32,666 nt of DNA. Origin: a virus. The position numbers and the translations under genes are program-made. The first letter of the stretch is position 1. Every line of letters starts with the position of its first letter. The notes under the pieces are model-generated. The model did no database searches and was not told the origin of the DNA. It saw only the letters and a list, made by a program, of their open reading frames with translations. This document shows, piece by piece, positions 14,956 to 21,498 of this stretch. The DNA is taken from positions 1 to 32,666 of IMG/VR virus record IMGVR_UViG_3300021087_000905; one strand, written 5' to 3'.

Positions 14956-16145
14956 TTAAAATTACGGCACAACATGAGAAATTTATAGATGCAGCAGCTG
15001 AGGTTTATCCCGGTCAAGCAGAATTTTCAACTTCTCAAATAAGGAATGTCCAATCTGAAACAGGTTGTCCATTTCCATCTTGGCTAACTAAAAAAGAATT
15101 TAGAGTAGGTCATGGTACTTATTCACTTGAAATGGCGGGAGTTGCTGTTCAAAATAATGTAGTGGAATTGCCACTTGGACCAACATCAACAGGAGCAGTC
15201 AATGTTCTAATGAATGACATAACAGTTATTCCAGAAGCAGTTAAAGAATATGTCCCATTTGGACATTTTACAGATTTAAAATCAATCTTGATGTCAAGAT
15301 TGTTCTTTCCAGTTTTTATAACAGGTCTATCAGGAAATGGTAAAACCATGATGGTAGAACAAGTCTGTGCGAAACTCAAAAGAGAATGCTACAGAGTCAA
15401 TGTTACTATTGAAACTGATGAAGATGATCTAATAGGATCAAACACTTTAGTAGATGGTAATATACAGTTTAGAGAAGGTCCAGTTCTTAAAGCAATGAGA
15501 AAAGGAGCAGTTCTTTTAATTGATGAAATTGATTTAGCATCAAACAAAATTATGTGTTTACAATCTATTCTTGAAGGAAAAGGATACTTAAACAAAAAGA
15601 CAGGTGAGTATGTATCACCTGCAGACGGATTTACAATAATCGCAACAGCGAATACAAAAGGAAAAGGTTCAGATGATGGAAGATTTATCGGAACTAATGT
15701 TTTAAATGAAGCTTTCTTGGAAAGGTTCTCAATTACAATGGAGCAAGAGTATCCATCTAATGCAGTCGAAAGAAGAATTCTTACTAAAGAATTTGAAAGA
15801 TTAGAAGTTATTGATCAAAATGATTTTGTTCTCAACCTAGTAAATTGGGCTGATGTAATCAGAAAATCCTTTTTCGAAGGAGCGATTGATGAATTGATTT
15901 CAACAAGAAGATTGGTTCACATAGCACAAGCATTCACAATGTTCAAAGACAAAATGAAAGCGATTGAAATGTGTGTTTCAAGATTTGATACTGAAACAAA
16001 AGCAACCTTTTTAGACCTCTACACTAAAGTAGATGCAGAGGCAATTGAATCTCCAACTCTAACTGCGGAAGAAATTGAGTTGATTACTGGAGAAGATGAA
16101 TTTAAAGATGGTCAAGAACCTGATAATAAAGAGGAGGCCTTCTAA
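14952..16145 (+). CDS. cobS: CobS-like AAA+ ATPase (MoxR/CobS family)
   Basis: This 397-residue AAA+ ATPase has an N-terminal domain (1-85), Walker A GLSGNGKT (125-132), Walker B LLIDEIDLA (D191, E192), a sensor-1 stretch IIATANTKGKG and an arginine-finger region LNEAFLERFS. It corresponds to the proteins called CobS in marine T4-like phages. In bacteria CobS and CobT form the cobaltochelatase ATPase module with CobN; no CobN-like gene is in the window. The CobT-like VWA/protease gene directly upstream has the same promoter, so the pair probably acts as one complex. The last residues are acidic. Confidence 0.92.
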   Translation: MIKITAQHEKFIDAAAEVYPGQAEFSTSQIRNVQSETGCPFPSWLTKKEFRVGHGTYSLEMAGVAVQNNVVELPLGPTSTGAVNVLMNDITVIPEAVKEYVPFGHFTDLKSILMSRLFFPVFITGLSGNGKTMMVEQVCAKLKRECYRVNVTIETDEDDLIGSNTLVDGNIQFREGPVLKAMRKGAVLLIDEIDLASNKIMCLQSILEGKGYLNKKTGEYVSPADGFTIIATANTKGKGSDDGRFIGTNVLNEAFLERFSITMEQEYPSNAVERRILTKEFERLEVIDQNDFVLNLVNWADVIRKSFFEGAIDELISTRRLVHIAQAFTMFKDKMKAIEMCVSRFDTETKATFLDLYTKVDAEAIESPTLTAEEIELITGEDEFKDGQEPDNKEEAF

Positions 16146-16158
16146 ATAGTTACCTCGC

Positions 16159-16204
16159 GTTTCCCTACTCAAATTCGATTCTAGAAAATGGGTAGGGAAA
16201 TTTT
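16159..16204 (+). terminator. Hairpin terminator after the cobS-like gene
   Basis: TTTCCCTAC (16160-16168) pairs with GTAGGGAAA (16192-16200), nine base pairs plus a possible G-U, with a 23-base loop and four Ts after the stem. It lies just behind the cobS-like stop codon. The long loop and short T run make it moderate in strength. The rest of 16146-16243 holds no other clear signal apart from GAGAGGGG (16210-16217), too far from the 16244 start to be its ribosome site. Confidence 0.65.
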
Positions 16205-16243
16205 CATAAAGAGAGGGGTATTTAAAAAGAATAAATAATAAGT

Positions 16244-16489
16244 ATGACACAATATACAGAAAGAGTAGAAAGAGCCAGAAATAAACAAGCAGCTGAGAAA
16301 TGGGGCAAGGGAGTTAGATATATTCATGGAAATGAAGGAATTATTGAAACGAAATTTAATAATGGAGATATTCAATATGTTGAAAATAAACCTGGTGGTA
16401 AAACTACTTGGCATAGAGAGAAACTATCTAAAGAATCATTAATAACAAATTGGCAAAGAGCTCTAGCAGACTTATTTAAATCAGAATGA
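16244..16489 (+). CDS. Small basic protein, unknown
   Basis: This 81-residue soluble protein has a Lys/Arg-rich N-terminal helix (ERVERARNKQAAEKWGK), a central beta-hairpin-like part (IIETKFNNGDIQYVENKPGG) and a C-terminal helix. The net positive charge might suit nucleic acid binding, but I recognise no family. It is coupled to the next gene by ATGA. Confidence 0.7.
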   Translation: MTQYTERVERARNKQAAEKWGKGVRYIHGNEGIIETKFNNGDIQYVENKPGGKTTWHREKLSKESLITNWQRALADLFKSE

Positions 16490-16629
16490 AATTTTTAAAA
16501 ACATATCAAACAACAATTATTAGTATAGTATGCCTTACAGGTATATTAGCAGCTGAGAATACTGTAATAATAGGAGCATTAAGTTGTGTACTAGTTTACT
16601 TTATATTTAAAAAGATAATAGGATTTTAG
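16486..16629 (+). CDS. Small two-pass membrane protein
   Basis: A 47-residue ORF begins at ATG 16486 overlapping the previous stop (ATGA) and ends one base before the next gene. Two hydrophobic segments (about 10-23 and 27-42, ALSCVLVYFIF) are followed by KKIIGF. Function is unknown. Tight packing on both sides supports it. Confidence 0.65.
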   Translation: MKFLKTYQTTIISIVCLTGILAAENTVIIGALSCVLVYFIFKKIIGF

Positions 16630-16630
16630 A

Positions 16631-16939
16631 ATGACAGTATTTGCACAAGCTAAAGACAATAAAGGTTTGTTCCATTATTTGATGGCAGAAACAGAAGAAG
16701 AAGTTTATAATTATTGTGATAATTTTAGGACAGTACCAAAAGGTAGTCAAATGAATTTATTTGAAAAAGAAGGATTAGCAATAGAAAATTGGGCATCTGA
16801 TATAACCCCTGCAATGGCACAAAGTCATTTTACTTGGGTTGGCACAAGAAGAAACAATCCATTTGTAGTAGCTAAACCTATATATGAATATAAAGATGGA
16901 GTGTATGTAGGTTTGAAAGAGTTTAAGGAGAAATTTTAA
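16631..16939 (+). CDS. Conserved small protein, unknown
   Basis: This 102-residue soluble protein has mixed alpha/beta character, several aromatic residues (FTWVGTRRNNPF, PIYEYKDG) and one Cys. No catalytic motif or known family is recognised. Its TAA overlaps the ATG of the next small membrane gene (TAATG). Confidence 0.75.
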   Translation: MTVFAQAKDNKGLFHYLMAETEEEVYNYCDNFRTVPKGSQMNLFEKEGLAIENWASDITPAMAQSHFTWVGTRRNNPFVVAKPIYEYKDGVYVGLKEFKEKF

Positions 16940-17067
16940 TGGAATTTTTATATAATTTATTTTGGTTTCCATTAAACACATTGTACTTTGCAGTTAATGT
17001 AGGGCTATGGGCTTTAATGGGATATATTGCTTATGAAGCAATAAGACAGATGGAAAGATTTAAATAA
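16939..17067 (+). CDS. Tiny membrane protein
   Basis: This 42-residue ORF is coupled to the previous gene by TAATG. It has a long hydrophobic, aromatic stretch (about residues 4-34, including FAVNVGLWALMGYIAY) and a short polar C-terminal end (AIRQMERFK). It precedes the structured RNA region. Function is unknown. Confidence 0.6.
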   Translation: MEFLYNLFWFPLNTLYFAVNVGLWALMGYIAYEAIRQMERFK

Positions 17068-17069
17068 TA

Positions 17070-17176
17070 GGGGGCTAATTACCTCGGGCAAGGGACAGGA
17101 GACAACCTGATACAAAGAGCACAATTTTTATACCTCTTGAAGTATAGACCGAATCTCCATCCCCGCCAGTTTTTTT
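17070..17176 (+). ncRNA. Candidate structured RNA or riboregulator ending in a T tract
   Basis: This 120-base non-coding gap is unusually GC-rich for the window. A long helix pairs GGC (17087-17089), GGGA (17092-17095) and GGAGA (17098-17102) with GCC (17165-17167), TCCC (17160-17163) and TCTCC (17154-17158), and is followed by seven Ts (17170-17176), terminator-like. Inside, ATAC and AAGAG (17110-17119) can pair with CTCTT and GTAT (17134-17145), or TATAC/GTATA (17129-17133 with 17142-17146) can form instead. TCGG (17084-17087) can pair with CCGA (17149-17152), giving a pseudoknot. It could be a small RNA or a riboswitch-type attenuator before the gene at 17188. It matches no family I can name. 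Confidence 0.55.
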
Positions 17177-17187
17177 AGGAGTTAAAT

Positions 17188-17355
17188 ATGATATTATATT
17201 TAGAAAAACAATTAGAAGATGCTTATGATGTTTATAGAAAAAATCAAATTAAACATGATGCAGCATTTATTAATTTAGAAAATTTTAGAACAATGTTTGA
17301 AGAAATAATGGAAGCGGTGGAGAATTTTGAACCAGAGACAATGGAAAGCTCTTAA
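17188..17355 (+). CDS. Small helical acidic protein, unknown
   Basis: This 55-residue ORF has a good Shine-Dalgarno site (AGGAG at about 17177-17181) and lies directly after the structured RNA. It is an amphipathic, mostly helical protein (LEKQLEDAYDVYRKNQIKHD, then MFEEIMEAVENFE). The family is unknown. It overlaps the next gene by about 29 bases. Confidence 0.65.
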   Translation: MILYLEKQLEDAYDVYRKNQIKHDAAFINLENFRTMFEEIMEAVENFEPETMESS

Positions 17356-17545
17356 AGAATCTTTAATTACTGTCGGATCAGGATTATTAATTAATTGGCC
17401 GATAAGTATAGTTTTATTATATTTTTTTATTGATGTATTAGGACTATCAACTTTGATGGTTTCAGTTTGGTTGACTTTAGTTTTTACTATCATAGCAGTC
17501 TTTAGAGTGTTTATTATTAGAATGTGGTTTACTAAAGATGATTGA
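17327..17545 (+). CDS. Two-pass membrane protein resembling small phage DUF7220-type proteins
   Basis: This 72-residue product has a short polar N terminus (QRQWKALKESLITVGSG), then a hydrophobic segment, then a second one ending in FRVFIIRMWFTK. The layout (Ser-Leu near the start, an Asn in the first membrane helix, FT then an R-x(4)-R ending) resembles a widespread family of tiny phage membrane proteins, named here only tentatively. The start is TTG 17327 within the previous gene; no ATG fits, so the exact start is uncertain. Confidence 0.65.
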   Translation: MNQRQWKALKESLITVGSGLLINWPISIVLLYFFIDVLGLSTLMVSVWLTLVFTIIAVFRVFIIRMWFTKDD

Positions 17546-17753
17546 AAAAACAGAAAAGGTATTTGAAAGAACACAATATGTTTTTACAACAGATTATACA
17601 AATGTATTAATAGCAGATATAAGTATAGTCATTAGTTTATTATTATTAACATTATTCTGGAAAGAACAAAGAACATTAATGTTAGTAGGAGCTTTACTAT
17701 ACGGAGGCTTTACAGCCTTGTGGCATTTCCCACCGGGACTAATGAGTTATTGA
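17538..17753 (+). CDS. Small two-pass membrane protein
   Basis: This 71-residue ORF overlaps the previous gene by eight bases. After a polar N terminus (about 25 residues) come two hydrophobic stretches (IADISIVISLLLLTLFW and LMLVGALLYGGFTALWHF) split by KEQRT. The ending HFPPGLMSY is Pro/Gly-rich. Function is unknown. It belongs to the run of small membrane genes here. Confidence 0.65.
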   Translation: MIEKTEKVFERTQYVFTTDYTNVLIADISIVISLLLLTLFWKEQRTLMLVGALLYGGFTALWHFPPGLMSY

Positions 17754-17754
17754 T

Positions 17755-17937
17755 ATGAAAGCAGATAAACATTTCGGTCCAGCAAAGTGTTGGAAGTGTG
17801 GAGTTTATATTGAAGAAGATGTTGAATATATGTTAGTGTTAGATATGATAGGAAGGCCTTCATTCGATGCAGAACAGTTTATTCAACCACTACCAGAATT
17901 TTGTATGAATTGTTATGACAGATTAGAAAAAAAATAA
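17755..17937 (+). CDS. Small zinc-ribbon-like protein
   Basis: This 60-residue protein has two Cys pairs, CWKC (12-15) and CMNC (50-53), a spacing that suits a single zinc ribbon. Between them is a beta-rich acidic stretch. Such mini zinc ribbons in phages may bind nucleic acid or protein. No closer family is recognised. The stop lies immediately before the tRNA gene. Confidence 0.7.
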   Translation: MKADKHFGPAKCWKCGVYIEEDVEYMLVLDMIGRPSFDAEQFIQPLPEFCMNCYDRLEKK

Positions 17938-18013
17938 GGGGCTGTAGCTCAGTAGGGAGAGCGATTGGTTTGCATCCAGTAGGTCGTAGGTTCGATTCCT
18001 ATCAGCTCCACCA
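17938..18013 (+). tRNA. tRNA-Ala(UGC)
   Basis: A full cloverleaf can be folded: acceptor GGGGCTG with CAGCTCC (one G-U), D arm GCTC/GAGC, anticodon stem ATTGG/CCAGT with loop TTTGCAT (anticodon TGC at 17971-17973), T arm GTAGG-TTCGATT-CCTAT, and an encoded CCA (18011-18013). It would read GCN alanine codons. It follows the previous stop codon without a gap. Confidence 0.93.
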
Positions 18014-18022
18014 ATTTAGATT

Positions 18023-18358
18023 ATGAATTTTTTAGAAAAAAGAGAAAAGAAATATAATAAGTTAATGACGAAAACAAAAAAGATGTTTATGAAACATCAG
18101 CATGATCCTTTTCAAGAATACAGAACAGAACTTAATGAACATTATGAAGGTATTCAAAAAAGATACAAGTTTCCGAATGGATACGGTGCGAGTGTTATAT
18201 GTCATAAAGGAAGTTATGGTGGCCACCTAGGCCTTTGGGAATTAGCAGTAGAACTACATGGCATTATAGTTTATGATACAGCAATATGTGCAGATGTAAT
18301 AGGACATTTAAAAACAGAAGAAGTAAACAGAGAATTAAAAGCAATAAAAGAATTATGA
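18023..18358 (+). CDS. Conserved phage protein, unknown
   Basis: This 111-residue protein has a basic helical N terminus (EKREKKYNKLMTKTKKMFMKH) and a compact C-terminal domain with FPNGYGASVI, YGGHLGLWELAV and a closing helix (TEEVNRELKAIKEL). The C-terminal pattern looks like a widespread hypothetical family of phage early regions; no function is known to me. It overlaps the SET-domain gene by four bases (ATGA). Confidence 0.75.
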   Translation: MNFLEKREKKYNKLMTKTKKMFMKHQHDPFQEYRTELNEHYEGIQKRYKFPNGYGASVICHKGSYGGHLGLWELAVELHGIIVYDTAICADVIGHLKTEEVNRELKAIKEL

Positions 18359-18687
18359 AATTTGGACCAGAACATTACAAACCTCTTATCGAGGAGTTGA
18401 CAATTAAAGAATCAGAAATAAATGGTTTGGGATTGCATGCAACAGATAATATAAAAGCTGGTATTTTTCTTGGAGTAACTCATGTATGGGAAACAAAAAG
18501 ATGGGATTGGATAAGAACACCTCTTGGTGGTTTTATAAATCATTCAGATAATCCTAATTGTTTTATCAATATGAATATCCATTATCATGACGGACAACAA
18601 AGAGAGCTATATACAATTAAACCAATCAAAAAGGGTGAGGAGATAACAGTATTCTATACAGTAGGATATGAGGACATGGATGTATGA
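18355..18687 (+). CDS. SET-domain protein (putative protein lysine methyltransferase)
   Basis: This 110-residue minimal SET domain would transfer a methyl group from S-adenosylmethionine to lysine in some protein. The signature order is present: NGLGLHAT (23-30, SAM loop), GGFINHSDNPNC (58-69, the NHS pseudo-knot motif), and GEEITVFYT (94-102) with the terminal aromatic. There is no pre-SET or post-SET Cys cluster. The frame extends further upstream, but ATG 18355 overlaps the previous stop (ATGA) and matches the domain start. The substrate is unknown. Confidence 0.88.
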   Translation: MKFGPEHYKPLIEELTIKESEINGLGLHATDNIKAGIFLGVTHVWETKRWDWIRTPLGGFINHSDNPNCFINMNIHYHDGQQRELYTIKPIKKGEEITVFYTVGYEDMDV

Positions 18688-18851
18688 AGAATAAATTATT
18701 AAATTGGATGGATAAAAAAGCTGGTGGTGCAACAGAATCAGAGATTTATCAAAGCAGATGGGTATGGTATCATACAATACTAGCTTTTGAAATATTTTTA
18801 ACAAACATTTTACTGATTGGGATATTAATAATACTAGCAATTAAATTATGA
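18684..18851 (+). CDS. Small single-pass membrane protein
   Basis: This 55-residue ORF has ATGA overlaps at both ends. A polar N terminus (KNKLLNWMDKKAGGATESEIYQSR) precedes one or two hydrophobic stretches to the C terminus (TILAFEIFLTNILLIGILII). Function is unknown. The gene coupling on both sides supports it. Confidence 0.65.
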   Translation: MKNKLLNWMDKKAGGATESEIYQSRWVWYHTILAFEIFLTNILLIGILIILAIKL

Positions 18852-19051
18852 AGGGTAAAACAAATCCAGTAAAGAAAAATATGGATAAACTTCATAAGCC
18901 AAGTACGCATAGAGATAAGTCGAAGTACGATAGAAAATCTGAATCAGAATATATGCAAGACGAATTAGAACCGATCTGGCATCCAACAGAATATGATGAA
19001 TCAGATGATATTGAAAACACTAAAAAATATGATCCAGCAAATAAAACTTGA
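18848..19051 (+). CDS. Small charged protein, unknown
   Basis: This 67-residue, probably disordered protein has a basic N-terminal half (KGKTNPVKKNMDKLHKPSTH) and an acidic C-terminal half (EYDESDDIENTKKYD). Proteins beginning with a similar NPVxKNMxKxHKPSTHRD pattern are, as far as I recall, common in marine T4-like phages, without known role. The coding sequence ends inside the promoter of the next gene. Confidence 0.7.
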   Translation: MKGKTNPVKKNMDKLHKPSTHRDKSKYDRKSESEYMQDELEPIWHPTEYDESDDIENTKKYDPANKT

Positions 19052-19075
19052 CAACACAGCAAATGCTGTTATAAT
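19048..19075 (+). promoter_or_regulatory. Sigma70-type promoter with spacer palindrome, DUF3310-like gene
   Basis: TTGACA (19048-19053), 16-base spacer, TGT-TATAAT (19070-19075). The spacer palindrome CAGC-AAAT-GCTG (19057-19068), flanked by A and T to give ACAGC/GCTGT, starts three bases after the -35, as in the uvsY and gene 55 promoters. The predicted start is base 19082, the A of the ATG. It probably also drives 45, 44 and the cassette behind them. Confidence 0.88.
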
Positions 19076-19081
19076 AGATAT

Positions 19082-19396
19082 ATGACTGAAAAAATAAATT
19101 ATAAATTTAGTGAAGATGATATTTTAGAAGAGCTTGGAAAATATATATCATCTACTTATAGTCAACACTATAACAAAAACAAATTTCAAGCAACAGAATT
19201 TATTATCGACGGAGGGCATGGAGAAGGTTTCTGTATAGGAAACATTTTAAAATATGCTCAGCGTTATGGTAAAAAGAATGGCTGTGATAGAAACGATCTT
19301 ATGAAAGTTTTACATTATGGCATAATCGCACTTCATGTGCATAACTTAAATAATGAGGAAAGTGAAACCAATGAATATAAGTCCAGAAACTCTTAA
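19082..19396 (+). CDS. DUF3310-like phage protein
   Basis: This 104-residue protein contains the features of the DUF3310 family common in phages: a HYNKNKFQATEFI segment, GNILKYAQRYGKKNG (about 57-71) and a following helix (DLMKVLHYGIIALHVHN). T7 gp1.7, a nucleotide kinase, has been linked to this type of protein, so a role in nucleotide metabolism is possible but not shown. It is the first gene of the replisome operon, probably read from a leaderless message, and overlaps the clamp gene by 26 bases. Confidence 0.78.
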   Translation: MTEKINYKFSEDDILEELGKYISSTYSQHYNKNKFQATEFIIDGGHGEGFCIGNILKYAQRYGKKNGCDRNDLMKVLHYGIIALHVHNLNNEESETNEYKSRNS

Positions 19397-20039
19397 TATA
19401 CTAAGAAATTTTTCAACAATAAATTCAGGGTTGACAGTTAAAGAAGGAAACGAACTTAAAACTGTATCAGCCATGAAAAACATCTACGCGCGAGCGGTTG
19501 TAACCGAGGATTTTGATAAAGAACATTCAATATATGATTTATCAGAATATCTAGGAGCAGTATCTTTATTTGATACTCCAAACTTTGAATTCAATGCAGA
19601 AAAAGTAACTGTTTCAGAAGGCACCAATACAGTTCAGTATTATTATGCTGATCCACAAATGGTAATATCTCCACAAAAAGATATTAACATGCCTGAACCT
19701 GAAATTAGTTTTGATATTGATGAAGGTGTTTTAGATTCATTACTCAAAGCATCATCTGTTTTATCATTGCCAGACATGGTATTGTCTAGTGATGGAACAA
19801 CAGTTGTTCTAACTGTTAAAGATAAAAAGAATTCAACTTCTAATGTCTTTAGTAAAACAGTAGCTCAAGGTAATGGCTCTACTTACGAAATGTTTCTTAG
19901 AATGGAAAATGTCAAAGTGATACCAGGTGATTATACAGTATTTGTATCATCAAAAGGTATAGCTCAGTTTACAAACAGGAAACAATCAATAGAATACTTC
20001 ATAGCATTAGAACCAGATTCAAATTATAATGAGTCTTAA
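19371..20039 (+). CDS. 45: Sliding clamp gp45
   Basis: gp45 forms the trimeric ring that tethers the phage polymerase and also activates late transcription with gp55 and gp33. The 222-residue product matches T4 gp45 (228) along its length: ILRNFSTINSGLTVK near the N terminus, SIYDLSEYLGAVSLF, ADPQMVISPQK, and the C-terminal YFIALEPDSN. The frame is open from ATG 19353, but ATG 19371 has a good GAGGAAAG site upstream and aligns with the T4 start. gp44 follows two bases after the stop. Confidence 0.95.
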   Translation: MNISPETLNILRNFSTINSGLTVKEGNELKTVSAMKNIYARAVVTEDFDKEHSIYDLSEYLGAVSLFDTPNFEFNAEKVTVSEGTNTVQYYYADPQMVISPQKDINMPEPEISFDIDEGVLDSLLKASSVLSLPDMVLSSDGTTVVLTVKDKKNSTSNVFSKTVAQGNGSTYEMFLRMENVKVIPGDYTVFVSSKGIAQFTNRKQSIEYFIALEPDSNYNES

Positions 20040-20041
20040 TA

Positions 20042-20986
20042 ATGAGAGAAGAATTTCTATGGGTTGAAAAATACAGACCTAGAAATATCTCAACTTGTGT
20101 TCTGCCTACAGAAACGAAAAAGATATTTGTAGATTTTGTAAACAATAACGAAATCCCCAATCTACTATTATGTGGCACTGCTGGTGTTGGTAAAACAACT
20201 GTAGCTAGAGCCTTATGCAATGAATTAGGAGCAGACTTTATACTTATCAATGGTTCAGAAGAACGAAACATTGATACTTTAAGAGTTAAGATAAAACAGT
20301 TTGCTTCTACGGTATCGCTATCAACAGATGGTGGACCAAAGATAGTTATTTTAGATGAAGCGGATTATCTTAATCCTCAATCAACACAACCCGCACTTAG
20401 AGGATTCATAGAAGAATTTTCAAAGAACTGTAGGTTTATTTTTACTTGTAATTATAAAAACAGAATTATACAACCACTGCATTCAAGATGTAGTGTTATT
20501 GATTTCACGATTGAAGTTGGTCAAAAACCACAGATCGCGAATCAAATATTTCAGAGAATCCTGCAAATACTTACTGATGAAAATGTAGATTATAATGAAA
20601 AGGTAGTTGTAGAAGTAATTAATAAGTTTTTCCCCGATTTCCGAAGAATGTTGAATGAGATACAAAAGTACTCAGCTTCAGGAAAAATTGACAGCGGGAT
20701 TCTCGCCAATTTAGATGATGAAAGTTTAAATGAATTGTTAGGCTTTGTCAAAGGAAAAGAATTTTCTAAAATGAGAAAATGGGTCGGCTTGAATATTCAT
20801 AATGATCCACAAGCTATTTACAGAAAGATATACGATAGTTTTTTTACAAAAATGGAAAACAATAGTGTTCCACAAGCTATTATTATCTTATCTGATTATA
20901 CATATAAGTCAGCCTTTGTAGCTGACCAAGAGTTAAACATGGTAGCATGTTTAACAGAATTAATGATGGAGTGTAAAATTAAATGA
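20042..20986 (+). CDS. 44: Clamp loader large subunit gp44
   Basis: This AAA+ ATPase opens and loads the gp45 ring together with gp62. The 314-residue product (T4: 319) starts WVEKYRPRNI, typical of clamp loaders, and has Walker A GTAGVGKT (45-52), Walker B VILDEAD, sensor-1 FTCNYKN and the SRC arginine-finger motif. In T4-like phages gene 62 normally follows at once. Here a queD-like gene starts in an ATGA overlap with the 44 stop codon. Confidence 0.96.
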   Translation: MREEFLWVEKYRPRNISTCVLPTETKKIFVDFVNNNEIPNLLLCGTAGVGKTTVARALCNELGADFILINGSEERNIDTLRVKIKQFASTVSLSTDGGPKIVILDEADYLNPQSTQPALRGFIEEFSKNCRFIFTCNYKNRIIQPLHSRCSVIDFTIEVGQKPQIANQIFQRILQILTDENVDYNEKVVVEVINKFFPDFRRMLNEIQKYSASGKIDSGILANLDDESLNELLGFVKGKEFSKMRKWVGLNIHNDPQAIYRKIYDSFFTKMENNSVPQAIIILSDYTYKSAFVADQELNMVACLTELMMECKIK

Positions 20987-21498
20987 TATATCAATCAACA
21001 AAATATTTTAAAGAGATAGGGCCATGTGCTTATCGTAATCATAAGTCTGATACAGACTGTTATCTACTACATGGCTATTGTAGATCATTTAGATTTGTAT
21101 TCGGGTGTAATAATTTGGATAGACAAGGATTTGTAGTTGACTTTGGTGGACTGAAAGATGTTAAAAGACAATTACAAGAATGGTTTGATCATACAGTCAT
21201 TCTTCAATCTGATGATCCTTTAATTTCTACATTTAGACAATTAGATGAACAAGGCCAATGTAAATTACAAACATTTCCGTTAATCAGTAGTGAAGGTTTA
21301 GCTGAATGGGTTGGAGAATATGTTGATTCAATTCTTAAAGAAAAATATAAAGGCAGATGTTGGGTTATTAGTAGTGAACATATAGAAGCAGAAAAGAATA
21401 GTGCTATATATTATCCACAAGATAATCCAGATAGACTTGATTTTGAAACATTAGTTGAAGTCAATAAAGAAATTTTAAGAGGAGATTTACCTCTATAA
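20983..21498 (+). CDS. queD: QueD-like 6-carboxytetrahydropterin synthase
   Basis: The second enzyme of preQ0 synthesis makes 6-carboxy-5,6,7,8-tetrahydropterin from dihydroneopterin triphosphate. The 171-residue product has the T-fold features: H20 in AYRNHK, LHGY (29-32), VDFGGLK (52-58) and FDHTVIL (68-74). The usual zinc motif HGH appears as HGY (H30, Y32), so one His ligand may differ, which is an oddity of this subfamily or a change in metal binding. It overlaps gp44 by ATGA and queE by TAATG, so it is firmly built into the operon. Confidence 0.88.
   Translation: MIYQSTKYFKEIGPCAYRNHKSDTDCYLLHGYCRSFRFVFGCNNLDRQGFVVDFGGLKDVKRQLQEWFDHTVILQSDDPLISTFRQLDEQGQCKLQTFPLISSEGLAEWVGEYVDSILKEKYKGRCWVISSEHIEAEKNSAIYYPQDNPDRLDFETLVEVNKEILRGDLPL

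Noticed and set aside
12529-16145. Genuine cobalamin biosynthesis
   Set aside because: No CobN or other corrin enzyme is present in the window, and the upstream protein carries an HExxH motif; the CobS/CobT names reflect only homology.
17070-17176. tmRNA or odd tRNA, because it begins GGGGCTAATT and ends CCCCGCCA
   Set aside because: The acceptor strands do not pair over seven bases, there is no clear T arm and no tag reading frame. Treated as an unassigned structured RNA.
18286-18354. Longer N terminus for the SET-domain protein
   Set aside because: The extension is basic, overlaps the upstream gene in another frame and is not part of the domain; ATG 18355 with an ATGA overlap is better.
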